From positions 1-64,000 of the forward strand of contig NZ_WOEZ01000050.1 of the NCBI RefSeq assembly GCF_013177735.1: a stretch of 64,000 bases of DNA, given 5' to 3'. The first letter of the stretch is position 1. Each line of letters opens with the position of its first letter. Under the pieces are notes generated by a model. That model saw nothing but the letters and a program-made list of their open reading frames with translations. It did no database searches and had not been told where the DNA came from. This DNA comes from Paraburkholderia elongata. GTDB taxonomy: Bacteria; Pseudomonadota; Gammaproteobacteria; Burkholderiales; Burkholderiaceae. Of this stretch, positions 26,767 to 35,580 are shown one piece after another. The position numbers and the translations under genes are program-made.

Positions 26767-27823
26767 TCACGTTATATTTCGACCTGCTGGATGCCTGGTG
26801 GCAAGGTGACGAGGTACCCCATGATAGTAAGCGTCAATATTGTCCGCGAGTTGATCCGCCAGTTGCTGCATGGCTTCATCGCTCGCCCATGCAATGTGCG
26901 GAGTCAAGATGAAGTTCGGGTGACTCAGCAGTCGTATGAACGGGTGATCGGAACGGATAGATTCATCGCATACCACGTCGAATCCTGCTCCGGCGATCTT
27001 GCCATCCTCGAAGGCCTTGCAGAATGCGGCTTCGTCGACCACCCCGCCTCTTGCGGTATTGATCAGCAACGGGCGTCGCTGCATCAGATCGAACTCACGA
27101 AGCGACAGCATGTTTCGCGTGTCCGGCGTGAGAGGACAATGCAGCGTAATGATGTCGCTGATCCGAAGTACCTCGTCAAGCGACAATCGACCGCACTTTG
27201 GCGCCTCCACGCCTTTGCGGCCGGCGACCACGACACGCATGCCCAACGCCTCCGCGACCCGGCCCACTTCACGGCCCACCGTGCCATCGCCGATGATTCC
27301 GATGGTCGATCCGGCCAGGTCACGTATCGAATGATCGAAAAACACAGAACTGACCTGACTCTGCCCAGCGCCCGGATTGCACGGACTCGCGATGGGCGAA
27401 CAAATTGCGGCGCAATGCGAAGATCAGCGCGAAAGTGTGTTCCGAAACAGTCACACGCGCGTAGTCGCGAATGTTCCAAACCGGGATTCCCTTCTCCTCG
27501 CACGCCGCGAGATCGACCACATCCGTGCCAGTCGCCGCAACCGCAATGAACTTCAGCCTGTGTGCCCCACGGATCGCCTCGGCGCTAAGGGGCGCTTTGT
27601 TCGTGATGACGATATCGGCATCGACAATACGCGTGGCCACCTTTTCTGCGCTGCTGGAAGGATATTCAAGCCATTCGTGTATGAAAGACGGGCGCCTGAG
27701 TCGGGTTTGCGCAGCGATGGTGTTTCGGTCCAAAAAGACGATTCGCGCGTAGCCTCCAGTTCTCCAGATATCGTTGTTGTCTGCCTTGCCAGGCCATCGC
27801 GAACTATCGCCGCGTTGCCGCAC
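26767..27823 (-). pseudogene. D-2-hydroxyacid dehydrogenase (HprA/GhrB-like), one-base frameshift
   Basis: The N-terminal part ends RWAESGQFCVF, then leaves frame. The second part starts FDHSIRDLAGSTIGIIGDGT in another frame and runs to 26767 with TARGGVVDEAAF and PHIAWASDEA (catalytic His). The family motif SGQFC-FDH implies one extra C in a TTTTTC run near 27337. Restored, the protein is about 320 residues and resembles glycerate/hydroxypyruvate reductases. No good ATG fits the start either: GGAGG is followed by GCG CGA ATC GTC where a start would be expected. It may once have processed a 2-oxo acid of the adjacent pathway. Confidence 0.75.
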
Positions 27824-27893
27824 AGCAAAGCGACGTCACGGGTTCAGTCCTTGCCTGACCAGGGATACCACTAATCCGATTTGGTCAAATGCC

Positions 27894-27913
27894 GTACAAT
27901 ATTGTACTACAAT
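27894..27913. promoter_or_regulatory. Operator ACAAT-ATTGT-ACT-ACAAT upstream of the LeuC-like operon
   Basis: Three 5-bp half-sites overlap here: a 14-bp perfect palindrome GTACAATATTGTAC (27894-27907), and ATTGT-ACT-ACAAT (27901-27913), which fits the FadR-subfamily consensus TNGTNNNACNA. The site lies 24 bp before the first gene of the operon, a repressor-like position. It matches the site upstream of the MFS gene. Confidence 0.65.
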
Positions 27914-27936
27914 CGTGCCATACAAACGGAGGAACC

Positions 27937-29352
27937 ATGAGCAACAACCCTCTCACATCGGCCGAGAAAATCTGGCGCCAGCATGTCATTGCCGCGCTCG
28001 GCGACGGGATTGACCTGATACATATCGACCGCCACTTCCTTCATGAACTGTCGGGAGCTATTTCGTTTCAGGGACTGGCATCAACCGGAAGACGTGTATT
28101 CGATCCGGCAGCAACATTTGCGACAGTCGACCACGTCATCGACACCTACCCGGGACGTTCGCTCAGTTCGTCGGCGCCCGGAGGCGAAGCGTTCCTCCGT
28201 GACCAGGTAAAAGGAGTTCGCGAACATGGCATCACGTTTTTCGCTCCCGAAGACACGCGCCAGGGTATCACTCACGTCGTGGCGATGGAGCAGGCCATTG
28301 CGCTGCCGGGCATGACCTTCGTATGCGGCGACAGCCACACCACGACAGTCGGAGCGCTCGGCGCACTGGCGTGGGGCGTCGGATCGACGGATGGCGAGCA
28401 GGTCCTGGTCACGCAGACGCTAATGGCGTCTCTCCCTTCATCGATGAGAGTTCGCTTCGAAGGACAACTGCCGGATGGAACCAGCGCGAAGGACGCTGTG
28501 CTGAAGCTGATCGCCACCATCGGCGCCGACGGTGCGGCGAATGTCGGTGTGGAATACGCGGGGACAATGGTGCGCTCCCTGTCGATTGAAGCGCGTGCCA
28601 CGCTTTGCAACATGGCAGTTGAAATGTCAGCCCGATTCGCATTCGTACCGACCGACGATGTGACGCTGTCGTACTTGCATAACCGGCCGTATGCGCCTTC
28701 CGGCGCGAACTGGGACCTCGCTGTCGCCCACTGGAAATCGCTGTCGAGCGACGAAGACGCGTCGTTCCAGCGTGATGTGACGATCGACTGCGCCGGCCTC
28801 GAACCGTTCGTCACGTGGGGAACGACTCCGGATCAGGCGGTCCCCGTGAGCGGTGCGGTCCCCACTGGACCGTCGGTAGCTGGCCTCGCCGCGCAGGATG
28901 CCTATGCGCAAGCAATCAAATATATGAACCTGGAACCCGGGCGTCCACTGGCTGGTCTGCCCGTCGACGGCGCATTCATCGGGTCATGCACGAACAGCCG
29001 GCTCGAAGACCTGGAGGAAGCAGCCAGGATTCTGCGCGGCCGGCATGTCGCTCCCGGCGTTCGCGCGATCTGCACGCCCGGGTCCACTGAGGTAAAACGC
29101 GCGGCCGAGCGGCACGGAATCGATGTCGTATTCAAGGCCGCAGGCTTCGAATGGCGTGAGGCGGGATGTTCGCTCTGCGTGAGTGCCGGCGGCGAAAGCT
29201 TCGGGCGTAGATCTCGTGTCATCAGCAGTACGAACCATAATAGCGAACATCGCCAGGGCCAGGACGTTCGCTCGCACCTCGCGAGTCCGGCAACCGTGGC
29301 CGCGTCCGCCGTCGCAGGCGTCATTTCCGATCCACGCCCTTTCCTTCGCTAA
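27937..29352 (+). CDS. Aconitase-family hydratase large subunit (LeuC/DmdA-like)
   Basis: 471 residues from the ATG at 27937 (GGAGG upstream). The 4Fe-4S ligands are present: Cys351 (GSCTNSR), Cys411 and Cys414 (GCSLC), as in LeuC (about 347/407/410). Other core motifs are FVCGDSHTTTVGALGALAWGVG, with His-Thr substrate contacts, and VRAICTPGST. It pairs with the LeuD-like small subunit 18 bp downstream. No leuB or leuA is nearby and a lyase follows, so leucine synthesis is unlikely. Hydration of an unsaturated dicarboxylate such as dimethylmaleate or mesaconate (as in DmdAB) fits better. This is inference from context. Confidence 0.88.
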   Translation: MSNNPLTSAEKIWRQHVIAALGDGIDLIHIDRHFLHELSGAISFQGLASTGRRVFDPAATFATVDHVIDTYPGRSLSSSAPGGEAFLRDQVKGVREHGITFFAPEDTRQGITHVVAMEQAIALPGMTFVCGDSHTTTVGALGALAWGVGSTDGEQVLVTQTLMASLPSSMRVRFEGQLPDGTSAKDAVLKLIATIGADGAANVGVEYAGTMVRSLSIEARATLCNMAVEMSARFAFVPTDDVTLSYLHNRPYAPSGANWDLAVAHWKSLSSDEDASFQRDVTIDCAGLEPFVTWGTTPDQAVPVSGAVPTGPSVAGLAAQDAYAQAIKYMNLEPGRPLAGLPVDGAFIGSCTNSRLEDLEEAARILRGRHVAPGVRAICTPGSTEVKRAAERHGIDVVFKAAGFEWREAGCSLCVSAGGESFGRRSRVISSTNHNSEHRQGQDVRSHLASPATVAASAVAGVISDPRPFLR

Positions 29353-29370
29353 TCAAACCGGAACATCGAA

Positions 29371-30009
29371 ATGCAACCCTTTGAAGCAATGCGAGCGCGC
29401 GCAGCCCTTCTGCTCATGGACGACGTTGGGGCTGACAACATCATCTCCGTAAGCGGTCTGATGAAAACCAGCAAGACTGGTTTCGCGGACGCCATGTTCG
29501 CGTCGTGGAGGTACCTGCCGGACGGCACGGAGAATCCTGAATTTTCGCTGAATCATGCGCGCTACAAGAACGCACAAATTCTGATTGCCGGGCGCAACTT
29601 CGGCTACGGAAGTTCACGCGAAGCGGCTGTCTGGGCGTTGCGGGATTACGGGTTCCGCTGCCTGATCGCTCGAAGCTTCGGGCCTATCTTTTACGGCAAT
29701 TGCATCAAGAACGGCCTGCTTCCCATCGCACTCGACGACCAATCGCATGCAGCACTCGTCGACCAATTAAATCGGAGCGAGAACGTCCTGAACGTTTCTT
29801 TGGAAAATTTTGAAATTTCGACCGACTCCGGTGCCACATTCAGCTTCCGGTTGCCAAAAGTTCATCAACGCCTGCTGCTCGAAGGAATGGAGGCAATCGA
29901 CTACGTCAACACGTTTCTCGATCAGATTCACGCATATCGCGCCGTGGACCGGATCAGACGTCCCTGGGTCTACCTGAACACTAACAAAAGAGAGGTCGCC
30001 GGTGAGTAA
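29371..30009 (+). CDS. Aconitase-family hydratase small subunit (LeuD/DmdB-like)
   Basis: 212 residues, the swivel domain of a two-subunit dehydratase. Visible: GRNFGYGSSREAAVWALRDY, the substrate-recognition and active-site Ser loop, and ARSFGPIFYGNCIKNGLLPI. It starts 18 bp after the large-subunit stop, and its end overlaps the lyase start by 8 bp, so the three are translationally linked. The extended C-terminus after the swivel domain (about residues 150-212) is longer than I expect for a minimal swivel subunit and could add subunit contacts or specificity. Confidence 0.88.
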   Translation: MQPFEAMRARAALLLMDDVGADNIISVSGLMKTSKTGFADAMFASWRYLPDGTENPEFSLNHARYKNAQILIAGRNFGYGSSREAAVWALRDYGFRCLIARSFGPIFYGNCIKNGLLPIALDDQSHAALVDQLNRSENVLNVSLENFEISTDSGATFSFRLPKVHQRLLLEGMEAIDYVNTFLDQIHAYRAVDRIRRPWVYLNTNKREVAGE

Positions 30010-30859
30010 CACTCATTTCCGCGCATTGCTGGAAGAAAAACATGCGTTGATCATTCCGACTGCACATGATGCCCTTAGCGCAAAACTCATCGAACGCACA
30101 GGCTTCGATTGTTGCGCCGTGGGCGGATTTGCACTCGTCGCCGCCCGGCTCGGATTGCCGGACATCGGCGTAGCGACCTTCAGCGAACTCTATGCGGGCG
30201 TGCAGGACATTCTGCCAAACCTTTCCGTTCCGTTGCTCGTCGATGCCGATGACGGCTATGGCGATATCAAGAACGCGGTCCGTACCGTGCAGATGTATGA
30301 GCGGCTCGGTGTGGGCGGCGTTCTGCTCGAGGACCAGACCAGCCCGAAACGTTGCGGGCATGCGGCGGGCAAGTCTGTCGTGTCAAGGCAGGCCGCACGG
30401 CAGAAACTTGAAGCAGCGCTGGATGCACGACGCAATCCGGATTTCTTCATCGTCGCTCGTACCGACGCGCGTGGCACGCATGGCCTCGATGAAGCACTTG
30501 AACGCGCACGCATCTTCGAGGAAGCAGGCGCGGACGCGATATTCATCGAAGCTCCGCAAAACATTGGCGAACTCGAACTGATCGGACGCAGCTTCCGTAC
30601 ACCGCTGCTCGCGACGGTCGCGGAAGGCGGCAAGTCACCCGCACTCGATGCCGAGCGGCTGATAGCGCTCGGGTTCAGGATGATCTGGTATCCGGGCGTC
30701 GTTCTCGCGCGGATGATCGTCTCGATACAGGACTCGCTTGCGCTAATACACCAGGGCTCGCTCGATACTCCCCCAAACCTTCCGTCGGTTCCCCAGATGT
30801 CAGCTCTGCTCGGCATGCAGCAATGGATCGACTTGCAGCAGAAGTACGACCCCGATTAA
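30002..30859 (+). CDS. Isocitrate lyase/PEP mutase-family lyase (dimethylmalate lyase-like)
   Basis: 285 residues with a GTG start overlapping the small subunit gene; GAGAGG lies upstream. A TIM-barrel carboxylate lyase: metal-binding LLVDADDGYGD, then EDQTSPKRCGH with the catalytic Cys118 in the mobile loop (a lyase rather than a phosphonomutase feature), and VARTDAR. It most likely cleaves a 2-hydroxy dicarboxylate to pyruvate, oxaloacetate or glyoxylate plus a short acid. The order hydratase-then-lyase matches dimethylmaleate hydratase/2,3-dimethylmalate lyase of Eubacterium barkeri nicotinate fermentation. Methylisocitrate or citramalate-type substrates are alternatives. Confidence 0.87.
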   Translation: MSNTHFRALLEEKHALIIPTAHDALSAKLIERTGFDCCAVGGFALVAARLGLPDIGVATFSELYAGVQDILPNLSVPLLVDADDGYGDIKNAVRTVQMYERLGVGGVLLEDQTSPKRCGHAAGKSVVSRQAARQKLEAALDARRNPDFFIVARTDARGTHGLDEALERARIFEEAGADAIFIEAPQNIGELELIGRSFRTPLLATVAEGGKSPALDAERLIALGFRMIWYPGVVLARMIVSIQDSLALIHQGSLDTPPNLPSVPQMSALLGMQQWIDLQQKYDPD

Positions 30860-30926
30860 CGTCGACCGGTGTGCGATCCACAGGTAATCGAGTGGACGCC
30901 AACCAGCAAATGAAGGAGACCGCTGT

Positions 30927-31856
30927 ATGAACAATCGGAAGGTTATTATCACGTGCGCGATCACGGGTTCTATCCATACGCCCAGCATGTCGCCGTACCT
31001 TCCCGTAACGGCTGGCGACATCGCGCTTTCAGCAATCGAAGCGGCGGCCGCGGGCGCGGCGATCGTGCATCTGCATGCGCGCGGCAACGAGGGACGTCCA
31101 GACCAGTCGGCGGAAGCGTTTGCGCCGTTCCTCAAAGAAATCAGGTCGCGTTCTGACGTCGTGATCAATGTGACGACGGGCGGCTCGCCAACGATGTCGA
31201 TCGAAGAGCGCGTTCGCCCGGCGGCACTTTTTAAGCCCGAGGTCGCGTCGCTCAACATGGGGTCGATGAATCTGGGGATGTATCCGATGCTCGACCGCGT
31301 CAAGACGTTTTCATACGGTTGGGAACGGCCGTATATCGAAGGATCACGCGATCGCATATTCAGGAACACGTTTAGCGATATCGAGTACGTTCTCAAATGC
31401 TGCGCGGAAAACGGAACCCGCTTCGAAATCGAGTGCTACGACATAGGGCACCTTTACACCCTTGCCCATTTCGCGGACCGCGGCCTGATACAGGCACCCT
31501 TCTACATCCAGTCGGTCTTCGGGCTTCTGGGCGGAATCGGTGCGCACCCGGAAGACGTTCTTCAGATGCGCCGCACTGCAGACCGTCTGTTTGGCGCAGA
31601 CCGTTATGTGTGGTCTGTCCTTGGTGCGGGCCGCCATCAGCTACCTGTTGCAGCCATGGCCGCCGCGATGGGCGGAAACGTGCGCGTGGGGCTTGAAGAT
31701 TCGCTATGGATTTCCAGAGGCGAACTGGCGATCTCCAATGCCCAGCAGGTGCGGGCGGCACGAACCATCATCGAAGGCCTTGGCCTGCAGATTGCCACGC
31801 CCGACGACGCACGCGAGATTCTCCATCTGAAGGGCAACGACAACACCGGGATCTAA
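30927..31856 (+). CDS. Beta-keto acid cleavage enzyme (BKACE, DUF849 family)
   Basis: 309 residues; AAGGAG before the ATG. TIM-barrel BKACE family: Zn ligands His48 and His50 in IVHLHARG and the C-terminal Glu in RVGLEDSLWISRGELA; VINVTTGGSP and PEVASLNMGSMN contribute the substrate phosphate/carboxylate site. The family condenses a beta-keto acid with acetyl-CoA to give acetoacetate and a CoA ester (first known for 3-keto-5-aminohexanoate). Here it would move CoA onto a product of the pathway, linking the lyase to the enoyl-CoA hydratase. The beta-keto acid is unknown. Confidence 0.9.
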   Translation: MNNRKVIITCAITGSIHTPSMSPYLPVTAGDIALSAIEAAAAGAAIVHLHARGNEGRPDQSAEAFAPFLKEIRSRSDVVINVTTGGSPTMSIEERVRPAALFKPEVASLNMGSMNLGMYPMLDRVKTFSYGWERPYIEGSRDRIFRNTFSDIEYVLKCCAENGTRFEIECYDIGHLYTLAHFADRGLIQAPFYIQSVFGLLGGIGAHPEDVLQMRRTADRLFGADRYVWSVLGAGRHQLPVAAMAAAMGGNVRVGLEDSLWISRGELAISNAQQVRAARTIIEGLGLQIATPDDAREILHLKGNDNTGI

Positions 31857-31890
31857 GCCGGAATTCGACATCACAGCGGAGCAATACTCA

Positions 31891-32670
31891 ATGGATTCGC
31901 TCATAGAAAGCACCCGAGACGCGGACGTCTCGATCCTTACCCTGCGCCATGCGCCATATAACCTGATCGGCCCCGAGCTCATCGAAGCTCTTTCCAGGTC
32001 TCTGGATCAAGCTTATGACGAAGGCGCTCGCGCAGTGGTCTTGCGCAGCGGCCTGAGACATTTCTCGGCCGGCGCCGAAATGAAGATGCTTGAACAGATG
32101 ATCGCCACCGAAGGCCACTCCGGACTTGGTTTCGACCCCGTCGGGTTTCTCGGCAAGCTCGAGCGTTTTCCACTCCCTGTAATTGCCAGCATCCATGGAG
32201 TCTGCGTCGGGGGAGGACTGGAACTGGCACTTGCCTGCGACTATATCGTCGCCGCCGAATCCGCGCGGCTTGGCGCGGTAGAAGTCACGCTGGGCCTGCA
32301 TCCGTTAATGGGTGGCATACAACGCTTCGTGCAGAGAGCCGGTACGCTCCGCGCCAAGGAACTGGCGATGCTTGGTCGGCGGTACGATGCCGCCACATTC
32401 GAACGCTGGGGGTTGATCAATCTGGTGGTTCCTGCCGACCAGTTGGAGTCCGCCACGCTCGCAATCGCCTACGAACTGGCGAACGGTCCGACGATCGCGC
32501 ATGCTGCCACCAAACGCCTTGTGCAGTTCGCCGTTAGTGAAGGCACCGAGGCCGCAGACGAGGCGATGGCGGAGATCCAGAAGCCGTTGTGGACATCCAC
32601 CGATGTGAGCACGGGTCTCGAGTCCTATCGAACCAGCGGTGCCGGTTCGGCCAGATTCGTGGGGCGATGA
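31891..32670 (+). CDS. Enoyl-CoA hydratase/isomerase family protein
   Basis: 259-residue crotonase-fold protein: HFSAGAEMKMLEQMI and HGVCVGGGLELALACDYIV form the oxyanion hole; RLGAVEVTLGLHPLMGG carries Glu at the first catalytic site. Distantly similar to the hydratase at 11797 (same subfamily pattern in ANGPTIAHAATKRLV). It overlaps the CoA-transferase gene by ATGA, so the two are coupled. Likely acts on the CoA ester formed by the BKACE or the CoA-transferase. Confidence 0.88.
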   Translation: MDSLIESTRDADVSILTLRHAPYNLIGPELIEALSRSLDQAYDEGARAVVLRSGLRHFSAGAEMKMLEQMIATEGHSGLGFDPVGFLGKLERFPLPVIASIHGVCVGGGLELALACDYIVAAESARLGAVEVTLGLHPLMGGIQRFVQRAGTLRAKELAMLGRRYDAATFERWGLINLVVPADQLESATLAIAYELANGPTIAHAATKRLVQFAVSEGTEAADEAMAEIQKPLWTSTDVSTGLESYRTSGAGSARFVGR

Positions 32671-33929
32671 TCATGGCGGGTCCACTAGATGGTATTCGGG
32701 TCGTCGATTTTTCGCGAGTGCTTGCCGGACCGCTCTGCGCCAAAACACTGCTCGATCTCGGCGCGGACGTGGTCAAGATCGAACCCCCTCGGCCCGATAT
32801 TTCGCGGCTCGCGTTTCCGGGTCATGCAGGCATATCCGGCTACTACGCTCAGCAGAACGCGGGCAAACGCAACGTCAGCATCGATCTGAATGTGCCCGGC
32901 GCGCGCGAGCTTGTATTGCGTCTGTGCGATGAAGCGGACGTAGTCGTGGAGAACTTCCGGGCAGGTACGCTGAACTTCTTTGGCCTCGACTACGAAACAT
33001 TGTCTGCCCGCAATCCGCGGCTGATCTATCTATCCATTACCGGATACGGGCAAGGAGGGCCGTGGATGCACCGCATGGCGTACGCGCCGACAGTACAGGC
33101 TGAAGCGGGTTTGACGCGACACAGCCTCGACCACTACGGCGATGCGTTAGCACAGCCACGCACGGACAGTCTGTCGCATGCCGACGTGTATGCGGGTTTA
33201 CAGGCGTCTATCGCGATACTGGCAGCGCTCGTCCGACGCGCACAAACGGGAATCGGACAGTACATCGACGTATCGATGGCCGCTGCGCTGACTTCCGCCA
33301 ACGAAAAGGCCCATGTCTACCTGAGCGGAGCCGACCTTGCCGCTGAACCGGCGATTCTCGGCGCAACCGACTGTCCATTCTTCGAGGGCCCATCGGGCGA
33401 GCAGATCGTTCTTTCGATGAGCCTCGTCGGTTCGGTAACGTTCCCGTTTTATCTACGGGCAATGCGACGGCCCGAACTCGCCGCCGACCCTCGCTTTTCG
33501 AGCGCGGCGGCACGCCGTAAGCACCGCAGCGAGTTGCATGCGTTGGTGCAGAACTGGATGTACACGTTTCGCACGCTGGAGGCGCTAGATGCGCAACTGG
33601 ACGAAGCAAAGATTGCAATGGGCAGACTTCGCACGATGCAAGATATCGCGGAATCAGACTGGGCAAACTATTGGGGCGCGGTACAGACGGTTTCGGACCG
33701 GCACGGGGGATCGTTCAGGCTGCCAGGCAGGCCGTGGCGTTTTTCGCGCGACGCCTTGCCCGCAGCCGGACTTCCCGCGTTTCAGGGTGAACACAATCGG
33801 ACTGTATTCGAGGCATACGGATTGACGGCCGCAGAACTGGACGCCTACGAGCATTCCGGTGCGTTCGTGCAGATACACCGTGAAAATTCGAACCCGGGCG
33901 ATGAAGTGGAAACACCGCAGGTCGCGTAG
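32667..33929 (+). CDS. Class III (CaiB/BaiF) CoA-transferase
   Basis: 420 residues starting at the ATG in the ATGA overlap with the hydratase; ATG at 32673 is an alternative. Family features: PLDGIRVVDFSRVLAGPLCA, LLDLGADVVKIEPPRPD, VVENFRAGTLNFFGLDYETL, SITGYGQGGPW, and the catalytic Asp173 in SLSHADVYAGLQ, which forms the aspartyl-CoA thioester. It moves CoA between carboxylic acids, typically using succinyl-CoA or a product CoA ester. In this operon it may activate the incoming acid or recycle CoA from the cleavage products. Confidence 0.9.
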   Translation: MIMAGPLDGIRVVDFSRVLAGPLCAKTLLDLGADVVKIEPPRPDISRLAFPGHAGISGYYAQQNAGKRNVSIDLNVPGARELVLRLCDEADVVVENFRAGTLNFFGLDYETLSARNPRLIYLSITGYGQGGPWMHRMAYAPTVQAEAGLTRHSLDHYGDALAQPRTDSLSHADVYAGLQASIAILAALVRRAQTGIGQYIDVSMAAALTSANEKAHVYLSGADLAAEPAILGATDCPFFEGPSGEQIVLSMSLVGSVTFPFYLRAMRRPELAADPRFSSAAARRKHRSELHALVQNWMYTFRTLEALDAQLDEAKIAMGRLRTMQDIAESDWANYWGAVQTVSDRHGGSFRLPGRPWRFSRDALPAAGLPAFQGEHNRTVFEAYGLTAAELDAYEHSGAFVQIHRENSNPGDEVETPQVA

Positions 33930-34180
33930 CTCCACATAGGGCAACAGTAGGCGGCGACATATGGGGGCGGAGCAAGCTGCGCGCTAATTTCTATCATAGG
34001 TCTCGCAGTCATAAAGCCCATCGTTTTTATAAATGAATTGCGCAGTTCCCGGGCGGCATTCAGTCGCATCAAGTTGTAAATGACGGTGTCGGATAACGAT
34101 TTTGGGGGCCGTCGTCGCAACGTCAGGACTGTAGGCGGGGCGTTTAAAAATCCAGTCAACAAGAGAGCCGATGGAGACAT

Positions 34181-35248
34181 ATGAAAATCAATCGCTTAGT
34201 TATACTATTTTCTTCGTGCATCGTTGCAGTGCCAGTTTGGGCGCAAAATTCGGTCACGCTGTACGGCATCGTCGATGTGGGGGTACAGGCTGTCAATCAC
34301 GTGCCAACGGTCAATGGACAAGGCGGCACCGCATTTTCACTCACCTCGGGCGGGGCACAAACGTCGCGATGGGGATTACGCGTTAAAGAGGATCTCGGCG
34401 GCGGTTATGGTGTCATCGCCGTGCTTGAGGATGGCTTCGATGCGACCAAAGGAACCTTGAACAACGGCGGTCGGCTGTGGGGCCGATCTTCCTACGTTGG
34501 ATTCACTTCACAGTACGGCATATTTACATTGGGACGGCAGGTTACGGCTATTTACGATTTCGACCTGGCTTATGACCCTGTTGGGCCTGCCCTTTACTCA
34601 AGCCCTGCGTATGATGCGGCGTTCGTCTCACGGGCGGACAATTCCGTGAAATACGTTGACGACGTGAGCCTGGCAGGCGGCAAGCTTTCGCTAGATGCGC
34701 TGTACAGCTTCGGATACGACAGCGTCACGGGTGTCGGACCGGTCGCGGGGGACTATCGGGTTGGCAAGGAGGAAAGCCTCTTCATCAATTACCAACGCAG
34801 TGTCGTCAGCGTAGGCCTGCTTTTTGACCAGCAAAACGGCAACACCATTGCGGCGCAGGATAACAAGGTCCAACGCTTCGGCGCGGCAGCCCAAGTCGAC
34901 CTAAGTCCCGTGCAGCTTTACGCGGCATATCGGTTTCTTGCGCAGAAGCACGCTGCCCAGAATCGATACTCTTCGTTATATTGGCTCGGTGCGAAATACC
35001 TCGTGACGCCGGCATTCAATGTTTCCTCGGACTTACTCTACCAGCAGGACCGAAACACTGGCCAAGGGAACCCGGTGATGCTTTCCGCGATCGGAAGCTA
35101 CCTGCTGTCCAAGAGTACGGACGTGTATCTTGAGGCCGCCACCGTTCTCAACAAGAAGCATACAAATCTCGGCGTGAACGGCTTTGGAACGTCGACCACA
35201 GGCGAAGTCCAAACCGGCGTACTGGTTGGTCTGCGAACGAGGTTCTGA
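34181..35248 (+). CDS. Gram-negative porin
   Basis: A 355-residue Burkholderiales porin: signal peptide to about residue 20 (VPVWA-Q), SVTLYGIVDVGVQAVNHV, KEDLGGGYGVIAVLEDGF, LWGRSSYVGF, and terminal Phe (GLRTRF). It follows the CoA-transferase gene after 251 bp, on the same strand, and is probably the outer-membrane entry for the substrate of the LeuC-like operon. AGAGAGCC precedes the start. A hairpin follows its stop. Confidence 0.92.
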   Translation: MKINRLVILFSSCIVAVPVWAQNSVTLYGIVDVGVQAVNHVPTVNGQGGTAFSLTSGGAQTSRWGLRVKEDLGGGYGVIAVLEDGFDATKGTLNNGGRLWGRSSYVGFTSQYGIFTLGRQVTAIYDFDLAYDPVGPALYSSPAYDAAFVSRADNSVKYVDDVSLAGGKLSLDALYSFGYDSVTGVGPVAGDYRVGKEESLFINYQRSVVSVGLLFDQQNGNTIAAQDNKVQRFGAAAQVDLSPVQLYAAYRFLAQKHAAQNRYSSLYWLGAKYLVTPAFNVSSDLLYQQDRNTGQGNPVMLSAIGSYLLSKSTDVYLEAATVLNKKHTNLGVNGFGTSTTGEVQTGVLVGLRTRF

Positions 35249-35269
35249 AAAACACGAAAGGGAAGCGCG

Positions 35270-35291
35270 CAGGTCATCACTCGATGACCTG
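35270..35291 (+). terminator. Hairpin CAGGTCATC-ACTC-GATGACCTG after the porin
   Basis: Perfect 9-bp arms with a 4-nt loop, 21 bp after the porin stop codon. There is no following T run, so it may act as a weak or bidirectional terminator. The remaining bases to 35580 hold nothing recognisable. Confidence 0.5.
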
Positions 35292-35580
35292 ACACTTGCC
35301 GACGTCCCGTTCTGGCGGAACGTCGGCCGCGCCACACGCGGCAGTCGCGACGGCCATATCACGGATTGCCCGTCTTACACCAATGCCCTCAGGCAGGGCT
35401 TATCCTTGCCCGGTTCATGGGGCTGCGCCTTGATTTCCATTCGTCTCAGGGCGATCGAAACGCGGCGGATTCCATCACGCAAGTTAGCGACAATCTTACC
35501 GTTCGCGTAATGCTCCTGCCTTTCTTAGCTAAAGCATGTACCTCGAATCGGACCGACGTCCACTGCTACGCGTCACCGAT

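Noticed and set aside
27937..30009. Leucine biosynthesis leuCD
   Set aside because: The subunits are true aconitase-family members, but leuA/leuB are absent and a lyase, BKACE and CoA-transferase follow, so a catabolic role is the better reading.
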